A DNA stretch of 64,000 nt, from positions 7,130,001 to 7,194,000 of the forward strand of contig CP085827.1 in the NCBI GenBank assembly GCA_020809705.1. Reading direction: 5' to 3'. Below the pieces are notes generated by a model that saw nothing but the letters and a program-made list of their open reading frames with translations, was not told where the DNA came from and made no database searches. A program made the translations under genes and the position numbers. Numbering within the stretch: position 1 is the stretch's first letter; the number at the start of each line of letters is the position of its first letter. The DNA comes from Calonectria ilicicola. Lineage: Eukaryota; Ascomycota; Sordariomycetes; Hypocreales; Nectriaceae. Shown here in pieces: positions 1-12,300 of this stretch.

Positions 1-335
1 CATGGTGAAGCATTAAAATGAAATAGGTTTCGCCAGTTCTTTGTTTGATAAAAGCATATCGAGATAAGCGAGAACCGTATTGCATCTCTATGGACTTGGA
101 CTTATCCATGAACGCCTTTAAATCAAGGCCTTCTGTTGATTCCCATGTTGGGTTTTCTCGGACGATGACCTGAATCGAGACGCCATTCTGAACGATAATC
201 CTTGTGCGCAGATTGGCACACTGATCCATAGTCTGGCTCCAGGCAGCTTGAAACTGATCCCGGCTTATCTGATCAGGAAGACGATAAACATATTTGGCGA
301 TATATGATCCTGGCTGTTTCACAGCTAAAGCCATC
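1..335 (-). repeat. C4 patch about 96% identical to NRPS2 63265-63599
   Basis: The N-terminal part of C4 in NRPS1 matches 63265-63599 with about 13 differences counted by eye. Coordinates sum to 63600 throughout. The neighbouring T4/A4 sequences are only about 75-80% similar. The patch is cut by both window edges. Confidence 0.8.
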
Positions 336-3300
336 AATCCTTCTTGAAAGCTTGTGCAAGGATAAGCATCATCGATATCATCACTGACTAACAACTGGCA
401 CATATCTCGGGCCGATATCTTGATGGCATTGATGTCATGGTCTGGGAGCAAAGCGAAGGGACTTGTCTCAAATGCTGAATCATCATCAGTCTCGGTTACG
501 CAACCAGCAACGGCAGATAAACGGGGGTCGGCAAAGATGTCCTTCACGGTGATCGCCAAGCCTGTCTCACGTGCCAAGGTCACAAATTGAATTGCGGTAA
601 TAGAATCACCTCCAATACGTAAGAAGTTGTCATCACGGCCGATGCTCACCGCAGGGATCTTCAAGATAGTTGCCCACATCTGTTGGATGTGCTCCTCCAT
701 TGGTGTAGCTGGAGCTCTCTTTTCCGTATCTGCGAGAGCGTACTTGTTTAATTCTTCCTGATTTAGCTGGGCAATCATCCTCTTTAGTCCATTCCTATCC
801 AATTTGGTTGAGGTAATGGATGGCATAAACTTGCAAGGGAAGAATAATGTTGGAACCATGTAACTTGGCAGTGCCACACTAAGTTGACTTACTGCAGCTA
901 ATACTTTATCCCGTAAGTCATGGGTAAGAGGCAAGAGGACGCTCTCATCAGCCCCAATAACCCGACGACTCTCATCGTTAAAGCAGTAGTAGGCCACAAG
1001 CTTGATACCAGAATCGCCCCGATGGACATCAACTACAACTTGCTTCAATCCAGGGAATGAGGCGCGCAGATGATGCTCGACCTCGCCAAGTTCAACACGA
1101 AGGCCACGTATTTTAACTTGAGTATCTTTGCGAGAAACAAACTCGATAGTACCGTCAGCATTATAGTAACAGAGGTCACCAGACTTAAAAAAGCGGCTCC
1201 ATTTAGATGAAGAGCGACGAGGAGTCCATTCTGGGAGTTGCAAAACTGTCGATGCTTCAGTTCTAACAGGGTCGTCAAGATACTCGCGCAGCAGAGTTGG
1301 ACCTTGAATAACAACTTCGCCAATACAGCCAATAGGCGCAAGACGATGAGGATTCTCTGGATCAACAATCCAACAGAAGCCTCCCACTGGCGTACCGACA
1401 GTCTGAGGAGACTCGTTCTTGGTATACCATTCATGAAGAGTGCTGAAAACGCATGTTTCGGCGGGACCCCATCCAGTGACAAGACGGAGGTGGCCAACCC
1501 AATCTTCAAAAACGTCCCGGCCTACGGCCTCGCCAGTAAGAAGTAAAAGTTCAAGATTTGGCATATCCTCAGGTTTGAAGGTGCGGGTGAAAGATGGAGT
1601 GAGGAAAGCCCAAGTAACTCTTGCTTCATTGATAAAGCTTTTCAACCCGGTCATGCGAATCTCTTCAGATGGAACACACAATGTGGCTCCAGAAATGAGA
1701 GGCGCTATAATCTCACCAATACAAAGATCGAAGACAAAAGAAGCAAATTGTAAAATTCTCACTTGAGGAGTGAGTCCAAGTCGTTTACTTATAGCAGTCT
1801 GACTAGTACAAACAGCCCCATGCTGCATAACTAGACCCTTGGGGGTACCTGTACTTCCAGAGGTAAACAACACGTAGGTAGCATGATCAGGAGTGACAAC
1901 TTGAGCCGGTGGCTTGGGGTCTCGACCAAATTCATCTGCTAACTCCTGATCTAATTCAGATGTGACTTCGATGACATTGTTTACCAACTGAGAGCATTTA
2001 GAAAAGTTCGCTGGCGATGAAAGAGCGAGACGGGCCTTAGTTTGGGCAACGATTTGCTGTTGGCGTTGAATGGGGTGAGAAGGATCTAGAGGAACCCATG
2101 CAGCGCCTGCTTTATTGACTGCTAAAAGCGAGACAAAAAACCAGACAGACTTTTCAAAACAGAGATGAACAAAATCGCCCAATCTAACACTGTCTGCACT
2201 GATCAGATACGCAGCGAGCCTGTTAGCTGAACTGTTCAGCTGCGAATATGTCAATCGGCCGTCCCAAGCATCAATAGCTATAGAATTAGGTTGGCGCTTG
2301 GCCTGTTTTTCTATGAGCTGGTGGACGCAATGTTGAATAATATCAGGGTCTTCAGGGTTGAGTTCAAAGGCTCGTTGTAAATCCCAATCACTTGCAATAT
2401 CAATGGTGTTCATGAGAGAATGACTTTCAACTTGGAGCTTGAGAAAAGCTTGCTCAAAGTGACGAGATAATGCCTGCAATTGTGATTCGGGAACGACATC
2501 CGGGTTGTAGATAAACATGAGTTCGACATACTCGTTGTGTGTCATTGCTTGTAACACCAGAGGGTATGTGAAGTAGTCTTGAATAGACTCTTCATGTTTA
2601 TATTCATCTTGGCTGACCGGAAGTAATACTGCTTTCCTCTCATCGCCCTCTCCAGCAATGTGCTGGACGGGTTGGATGACCAAGAGACTGGAAAAATCAC
2701 AAGCCTCCTGGATCTCAAGCCCTAGCTTATAAATATTGAGCAGGCCGTACTGTTCATAAGTAGCCATGTCAGTGGCCTGCGTTTGGACGTCTTTGAGGAA
2801 GGCAGAAATTGTCTTTCGCTTGTCAACACGGATGCGAACTGGCAAAGTGACTACGGCCGGTCCAGGCATATTGTGAATACCAGGAATAGGAGCCTGTCGA
2901 CCAGATACAGCTGTACCAAAACAAACATCATCGGAGTCACAGTATCTAGCAAGGACAACAGCCCATGCAGCGCGCAGGATAGTGGCCTTGGTAATTGAAG
3001 TCTCTGAAGACTTTGTGAAAGGAATCTTCAACTTGAAAACCTGGCTTGGTGGTGCAGACGGGTGTGTGGGGTCAACATGTGGGAAAACGGCTCGTTGTGC
3101 TCCGGATAACTGTTCCTGCCAGTAGGTTCGAGCTGCTATAGGATCAATTTGGGTGATATAGTTGATGAAGGTGGAATAGGGTTGTAGCGGCAAAGTTAAG
3201 CCACCATGGTAAAAATTATAAAATTCTGAAAGAACGATGTTCAAACTCCAGCCATCAAAAATAGCATGGTGGATTATCAAAGCAAAGTACTTTTGACCAT

Positions 3301-6300
3301 TTGGTTCAGATATGAGAGCGTAGCGACAAAGACGAGAACCATATCCCATTCGGATTTGTCTTGTACTGCTCATAGCAGTTCGCAGATTTCCAGGTGGCTC
3401 CCACATCGCCTCCTCGCGTATGATAGCTTGGATAGAGGTGCTCTCTTGCACAACAATCCTTGTGCGCAGATTACTACAGACCTGAATTGTATGGCTCCAT
3501 GCAGCTTTGAAACGGGCGATATCGATATTTTTGGGGAGTCGATAAACATATTTGGCCATATATGACCCAGGTTGCTTCACCGCCAGAGCCATGAGCCCTT
3601 CTTGGAGACTTGTACATGGATAAGCATCCTCGATTTGTTTAACACTACCGAGGCCACACTTATCCTTGATAGTAGACTTTATAGAACCAATTCGGTCTTT
3701 TGGTAGCAAGCTGAAAGGTGAAGCTTCATATGACTTGACTTCGCCCTCAATAACCTTAGTAGCTACAGCCCAAAGTCGGGGATCGGCGAACAGGTCCTGA
3801 ACTGTGATTGTCAAACCAACCTCAGCAGCAGTAGTAACAAATTGGATAGCAGTAATCGAATCACCACCAATGCGTAAAAAGCTATCATCGCGGCCAATAG
3901 AGGTGGTCGGAATCTTCAGAATAGTTGACCAAATTCGCTGAATTTGAATTTCCATGGCAGTTGTCGGTACTCGCTTCTCACCGTCTGCCAAAGATTGCCT
4001 TGACAACTCATCGCGACTCAGATTCGCTGTCAACTGCTTGAGAGCATTTCGGTCCAATTTAGTAGAAGTGATGGACGGCATATATTGACAGGGGAAAAAC
4101 ATCGTGGGAACCATATAGCTGGGTAGAGTAACGCTGAGCTGGCCAACTGCGGCGGTAATCTGATCCTTGAGGTTGCCAGTAAGTGGAAGAAAGATATCTT
4201 CAGCATTGACACTGGATCCAGTGCGGGTTTCATCATTGAAACAATAATAGGCAACAAGATTAGTACCCGCATTGCCCTGATGAACATCAACAATCACTTG
4301 CTTGACTCCGGGAAGTGATTCGCGCAGGTGGTGTTCAACTTCACCAAGCTCAACACGAAGACCGCGAATCTTGATCTGAGTGTCCTTGCGAGAAACGAAT
4401 TCGATCGTGCCGTCGGCATTGTATAAGCAGAGATCTCCAGACTTGAAGAAGCGCTTCCAATAGGGGGGATCTCGACGCGGGGTCCAGGGAGGAAGTGACG
4501 TCATCGTAGATGCCGCTGTTCGGGCTGGGTCAGCCAAGTACTCCCGCAGGAGCGTAGGGCCTTGAATAACAACTTCACCAACGCAGCCAATCGGGGCCAG
4601 TTTCTGGGGATCTTCGGGGTCAACAATCCAGCAGAAACCACCAACTGGTCGACCGACAGTGAGGGGAGATTCTGCCGAGGAGGACCACTCATGGAGAGTA
4701 CTGAATACACATGTCTCAGCGGGACCCCATCCATTGATAAGACGAACATGCCCAAACCAAGTATCAAGAATATCCTGACTGACAGCCTCGCCAGCGAGCA
4801 GCAAAAGTTCAACGCTGGGAAGATCCTTAGGATTGAGTGTGCGAGTAAAGGCCGGAGTCAAGAAGACCCAGTTAACCTTCACATTCTGGATAAAATCTTT
4901 GAGGCCGTTCATGCGCGTCTCTTCGGAGGGCACGCAAAGACAAGCGCCAGCAATGAGGGGACCAATGATCTCGCCAATGCAGAGATCAAAAACAAACGAA
5001 GCAAACTGGAGGATTCTCACTTGAGCTGTGAGACCAAGCCTCTTCCTGATTGCTGTTTGACTAGTACATACAGCGCCATGTTGCATTACTAAACCCTTTG
5101 GAGTACCAGTACTTCCAGAAGTGAAGAGGATATAAGCAGCGTGGTCGGAGGTTACACCAGAAACGGGTGCGGGTGCGGATCCCCGCTGAATTGTAAGTGT
5201 CTTATCGAGAGCGGCATCCACCACAATCACAGTCGGTACCAATTCACGGCACTTCTCGGCATTTGAAGTTGAGGCTAACAACAGGCGAGCACGAGTTTGG
5301 CTCACGATCTGCTGTTGGCGCTGGACTGGATGTGAAGGATCTAACGGTGCCCACGTAGCACCAGCTTTATTAATTGCCAACATAGCCACAAAAAACCATA
5401 CGGACTTCTCAAAACAGACATGTACTATGTCGCCAAGTTGTACGCTGGCAATATCGATGATATGATGTGCAAGCCTATTGGCAGCCATGTTCAGCTGATA
5501 GTATGAGAGTTTACCATCCCAAGCATCAATAGCGGGGCCGTTAGGATGAAGTCTTGCTTGCCTCTCAACTAGTTGGTGAACCGTTGAGCGAATGATCTCA
5601 GGATCTTCTGCATTGAATTGAATAGCCTTGGTCAAATCCCAGTCACTACATAGTGAGATATTACCAAGGAGTGATCCGTTATTATGAAGAAGATCTTGGA
5701 CAGCTGAGTTGAAGTGTTGTGCCAGTGCATGCAGCTGTGGCTCGGGAACAATTTCAGGGTTGAATATAAACATCAAGTCGATTCCATCAGTTCGCGTAAA
5801 CGCTTCAAGTACCAATGGGTAAGTAAAGTACCCGTCGACTGCTTCCTCATCCTTATAGGTCTCAGGACCAGCCGAAAGCAAAACTTGACCAGCTTGAGAG
5901 CTCTCTGTGTGAGATACAGGCTGCACAACTAACAAGCTAGAGAAATCGCATGCTTCTTTTGCATCGATAGTAGCACGGGCAATATTTTGTAAACCAAACT
6001 GCTCATAAGCTACCATCTCAGACGCTTGTTGTTGAATTCTTTGGAGGAATTCTGACACCAATTGCTGTCTATCAAGGCGGACACGAACCGGGACTGTTGT
6101 TACTGCAGGGCCGGTCATACTATCGATCCCTAAGACTGGAGCATGGCGGCCAGACACCGAAGTACCAAAACAGATGTCGTCTGTATCTGAGTACCTAGCG
6201 AGTACTATGGCCCAAGCGGCGCGGAGAATCGTCGCTTTTGTGATGGAATCGCTTGTATCTTTTTTAAACGAAATCGTTTGTTTGAAGATGCGACTGATTG

Positions 6301-9300
6301 ACTTGGATTTAGTTGAGACCATATTCATTCTCGGAAAGTTGCCACGGTGGGCCCCATCCAATTGAGTTTTCCAATAGGCGTTAGCATCCGCGTAATTGAG
6401 TTGAGATGTGTAGTTGATAAAACCGGAGTAGGGCTGAGACTTGGGTATCTTGGATCCCCAGTAAATACCATGAAGTGTGCCCAGGACAATATTCAAGCTC
6501 CACCCATCAAAAACTGCATGGTGAATAACAAGCACAAAGTACTTCTTGCCATTTTTCTCTGTAACGAGAGCATACCGGCACAATCTAGTCCCATACTGCA
6601 TAGTAGTCGACTCTGATGCTTGCATAAATTCATTTAGGTCATAACCATCTGTTAAGTCCCATTTTTCCCTCTCTTTCACGACTGCCTGTATTGAGCGTCC
6701 ATTATGTACCACGATACGAGTTCGCAAGTTTGTGCACAGCTCAACAGTTTGGTTCCAAGCTGCCTGAAACCGAGGAACATCAAGTTCATCAGGTAGCGAG
6801 TACACATACTTTGCCATGTATGAACCAGGTTGCTTAACGGCGAGTGCCATCAATCCCTCTTGGAAACCAGTGCAAGGGTAAGCGTCCTCGATCGATTCCG
6901 AACCAGAAATCTTGCAGACCTCTTTAATGGTCAACTTAATGGCATCAACCTCACTTGAAGGAAATATGCCAAATGGCTCCACCTCATACTTGAAAACTCC
7001 ATCTGTTGCAGATGCCTTTGCTACGATAGCACATAGACGAGGATCTGTGAAAATGTCATTTACAGTAATATTCACGCCTTGTTCGCGCAGCAGGGTGACA
7101 AGTTGGATTGCAGTGATTGAATCACCACCTAGAACCATAAAACTATCATCAAGTCCGATGGATTCAACAGGTATCTTCAGCAGTTCTGACCAGGTCTTCT
7201 GCATTTGGAACTCCGATTCCGTAGCCGGTGCTCGCTTCTTGCCTCCGACGAGAGAGTATTTGGCTAATTCTTGGGATCCAAGAGCAGAAGCCAAGTCGCG
7301 GAGTGACTTTCGGTCTACCTTGCCAGAAGAGGTAAATGACATATATTTGCAAGGAAGAAAAAGCGTTGGGATCATATATCGAGGCAAGGAAACGTGGAGA
7401 TGCCCGATCATTTCAGTGAGATGTGTTTGTAAAGCAGATGTAGGTGGGAAAAATACATCTTCTGCCTTACCGTTGCCGCTTGTTCGTTTTTCTTCGTTGA
7501 ATGCGAGGAAAGCAATCAAGTTTGAACCAGCATTAGTCTTTAGTACTTCCACCACAACTTGTTTGACGTCCCTTAGGGAGTCTCGGATGTGTTGCTCGAC
7601 TTCGCCCAACTCAATTCGCAGACCACGAATCTTGACCTGTGTGTCTTTGCGGCCAACATACTCAATAATTCCATCTGCATTATAGAAAGCCAGATCACCT
7701 GTCTTATAAAATCGGCTCCAGGTAGTAGCAGTACGTCGGGGTGCCCATTCAGGAAGTGAAGTGAAAATAGCTTCCTCAGTGCGAACAGTATCATCAAGAT
7801 ATCCTTTCATAACCGTTGGACCCTGGACAACCACTTCGCCAATGCACCCAGTAGGCGTCAGCTTAGTCGGGTCTTGGGAGTCGACAATCCAACAATTACT
7901 TCCGATAGGGCGACCAATAGTCACCGGAGCTTCGGTCGGAGATGTAAATTCATGAATACTGCTAAGGACACAAGTCTCGGCAGGTCCCCAACCATTAAGA
8001 AAGCGAACTTTGCCAAACCATAAATCAAATGCTTGCTGGCTAATAGCCTCACCGGCAAGAAGCAAAAGCTTGAGACTGGGTACATCAGATGGTGTAAATG
8101 TATTCGCAAAGGCGGGAGTGAGATACGCCCAGTTAACAGCTTTGTTGCGAATGAACTCTTTGAGTCCATTCATCCGGTCATGTTCGGACGGAATGCATAG
8201 AGTCGCGCCACATATGAGAGCACCAAAGATCTCACCAACAGAGACATCGAAAACATACGCGGAGAACTGCAAAAGTCGAACATCTGTTGTAATACCAAGT
8301 CTGCCGCTGATGGCTACCTGGCTGGTAGAAACTGATTGGTGTTGCATGACAACACCCTTGGGGATTCCAGTCGTACCAGAAGTAAAAAGCACATATGCAG
8401 GATGAGCAGGATTTACGTCAGTTGGTGGAGAGTGCAAACTCTGGTCTTTCAGACGGACCGCCAGTTTGTTATCCAAAGTCGATGATAATGGAACCACATG
8501 TGGTACCAGACCAGCGCATATGGGAGCATTTGCAGATGATGTGACAACAATCCTAGCACTTGTCTGCTGAACAATTTGTTCATGTCGACTGCGTGGGTGC
8601 GTAGAGTCGATAGGAGACCAAGCGGCACCAGCTTTATTGATGCCAAGGATTGCAACAGTATGCCAGAGTGATTTTTCAAAACATATTTGAATAACATCTC
8701 CAGATTGAACTCCATAAGCAGTAACCAGGTGATGGGCAAACCGATTGGCAGCCTGGTCCAACTGCTCGTATGTAAGCTGCCCGTCCCAAGCGTCAATGGC
8801 AATCTTGTGAGGGTGTATGCGGGCTTGATTTGATACAAGTTGGTGAAGACATTTGTTAATGATATTAGGTTCATCATTGTTTCCTTTCAGGGCGTTTTTC
8901 AAATCCCATTCGCTTGTGAGAGAAATAGAGGACAAGGGTTCATCGCCTGATTTCGCCAGCTGTTGCACAACATTCTCAAAGTGGTGGGAAAGCGCATTGA
9001 GTTGGGAGTAAGAAACCAAGTCAGGGTTGTACACAAGAAGAAGATCAACGCCATATTCATGTGTCATGCATTGAATGACCAGAGGATAGGTGAAGTACCC
9101 CTCTAAAGCCTCGTTCTCTCCATATACATTCGAGTCCACGGAATATAGAAGTGAACTTGAACTATCGCCATCAGATTGCAAATGTTGCACCGGTTGAATC
9201 ACCATTAGACTCGAAAGGGCGCAAGCTTCCTTCGCCTCTGGACTAAGTTTTGCAATGTTTTGCAAGCCATATTGTTCATAGGCCACCATGTCTGTCGCTT

Positions 9301-12300
9301 GGTTCTGAATATTGTTGAGATAGCTTGATACCGATAGGTTTTGACCAATATGAACTCTAACTGGGACTGTGGCTACTGCAGGTCCGGCCATCACCTCGAC
9401 ACCAGGAACAGGTGCGTTTCGCCCAGACACCGTTGCACCAAAGCAGACGTTGTCAGTATCACAATATCGTGCGAGTACCATAGCCCAAGCTGCACGAAGA
9501 ATAGTAGCTTTTGTAATGCTGGTTTCTTTCGACATTTTCATCGGCATGGTCTTTTTAAGGACCTTGTTTATAGATGTAGAATTTGCTGTAACATCCGTTC
9601 GAGGGAACGTGGCTCGTTGCGCTCCGTCTAGTTGCGTTAACCAGTATTCCTCAGCCGCGATCTTGTCCAGTTGATTGGTATAGTTGATAAAACCAGAGTA
9701 TGGCTGCAATTCAGGTGTTGTCTCCCCTCGATACAACCCATAAAGCGTCCCAAGAACAAGACTTAAACTCCATCCATCAAAGATAGCATGGTGAATGACA
9801 AGTACGAAGTATCTCTCACCATCCCTATCCGTAATTAGAGCATATCGGCATAACCTTGAACCATATTGCATTTTAACAGACTTGCTGGAGTTCATAAACG
9901 ACCGCAAATCTACTCTATCGGTGGATTCCCATTCAGGATCTTCACGAATAATTGTTTGAACCGAGATACCGTCCCGGGTGACAATTCTTGTACGCAAATT
10001 TGCGCAAAGTTCGAGTGTTCCATTCCAAGCATGCATAAAAAAGGATGAGTCAATATTTTTAGACAGCCGATAGACATATTTAGCAATATACGAGCCAGGG
10101 TCTTTAACCGCCAAGACCATGAGTGCTTCCTGGACACTCGTACAAGGATAAATGTCCTCAATATGTTCTTGGCTCTCTACCTGGCAATCTTGTTGGACAA
10201 TGGTTTTGAATTTATCGACTTCGTTTCGCGGTAATAGAGTGAACGGTGGCGCATCAGATGTCTCTTCAGCTGGAAGCTCTACCATTTTGGAGGCGATAAC
10301 TGAAAGTCGAGGGTCAGCGAAAATTTCCTTGACGGCAATCTTGAGGCCAGCTTGACGTGCAGCAGTAGAGAACTGAATTGCAGTAATGGAATCGCCACCA
10401 ATTCTCAGAAAGCTATCGTCTCTACCAATAGCTTCCGCTGGGATCTTGAGAATCGTGGACCACATTTGCTGTAGTCGTTCTTCCATTGGCGTTATGGGCG
10501 CTCGCTTCTCCCCATCCGCAAGAGAGTATGCTGCTTGGGTCTCTCTTGACAAAGTCGCCACCATGCGTCCGAGACCGCCGCGGTCGACTTTTGTCGATGT
10601 AATAGAAGGCATGTATCGACATGGTAAGAGCATTGTCGGCACCATATAGCTCGGAAGCATTACAGTCAGCCGGCTTATTACATCCATCATCTGCCCTTTT
10701 ATCTCTTCCGTGAGAGGAATTAGAACATTATCGGCATCGGGGTCTACTCCAGCACCGGTTGTCTTTGTGTCATCACTGAATGAGTAGTAACCAACAAGGC
10801 TTGTTCCAGCTTCTCCTTGGAATACATCCACAACAACCTGCTTCACTCCTTCAAGTGACTCTCGAAGATGATGTTCAACTTCACCAAGCTCAACTCGTAA
10901 ACCACGAATCTTGACTTGCGTGTCTTTTCGGCTAATAAACTCAATAGTGCCATCGGGATTGTAGTAGCACAGATCACCAGACTTGAAAAATCGATTCCAG
11001 TACGGCAAGGTTCTCTTCGGCACCCACTCCGGCAGTTCGGTCATAGTGGCTGCCGCCGTTCTCACTGGGTCTGCCAAATACTCTCGCAAAATCGTCGGCC
11101 CTTGAATAACCACTTCTCCAGGGCAGCTTGTAGGACAAAGCTTTTGTGGATCATCTTGATCAACAATCCAGCAGAAGCCTCCAACAGCACGGCCAACTGT
11201 TTGTGGCGACTCGTCTTTCGTATACCATTCATGGAGCGTGCTAAACACACATGTCTCTGCCGGACCCCAGCCAGTGGTCAGCCGCAGCTTTCCAACCCAG
11301 GTTTCGAACACATCCCGGCCAACAGCCTCTCCGGTAAGCAGAAGAAGCTCTAGCCCAGGCATGTCCTCCGGCTTCAATGTGCGTGCAAATGATGGTGTGA
11401 GGAAAGCCCAGTTGACCTTCTTCTCATTAATAAATTCTGCCAAGCCGCTCATTCGAGCATCATCAGACGGGATGCAGAGAGTAGCTCCGGTAATAAGCGG
11501 AGCTACGATTTCGCCAATGCAGAGATCGAAAACGTAGGAAGCGAATTGCAGTATTCGGACGCTTGATGTCATGCCCAGTCGCCCGGAAATAGCTGTTTGG
11601 CTAGTGCACACAGATCTATGCTCCATCACAAATCCCTTCGGGATACCAGTACTTCCAGAAGTGAAAAGAACGTATACCGCATGGTCGGGGGTTACGGCAA
11701 CCTTGGGCGAAGGTGGAGTAGACCCAAATCGCTCGATTAGCTGCTGATCAAGAACAGAAGTCACCTCCAGGACTTCTGTCACCAGGTTGGCGCACATCAC
11801 GGCATTGGCAGGCGAAGCCAAGGCCACACGGGCGCGAGTCTGTTGTACAATTTGTTGCTGGCGTTGGAGAGGATGCCCAGGATCAAGCGGGATCCAGGCT
11901 GCACCAGCTTTATTAATGGCGAGGATCGAGACAAAAAACCACATAGACTTCTCAAAGCAGACATGCACAAGATCGCCGGGCTGGATCCCAGCCACATTCA
12001 CCAGGTAATGTCCTAGCCTATTAGAAGCATAGTCGAGCTCCGAATATGTCAAATGGCCATCCCAAGCGTCAATGGCCGGAGCATCGGGTTGTTCTTGCGC
12101 CTGGATCTCAAAGAGCTGGTGCACGCAGGTGCGCATCAGCTCAGGCGGCTCGCCATTGGATCGTATTGCTTGTTCAAGGTCCCAGCTGCCGGTGAAAGAC
12201 AGCATGGCAAGCGGAGAGTCCTCCTCTTCTTCCTCATCTTCCTCGGTATCGAAAACTTCGTCACTGTACAGCAGCGTTAGCAGTGCTAGGCGTGCTGTAA

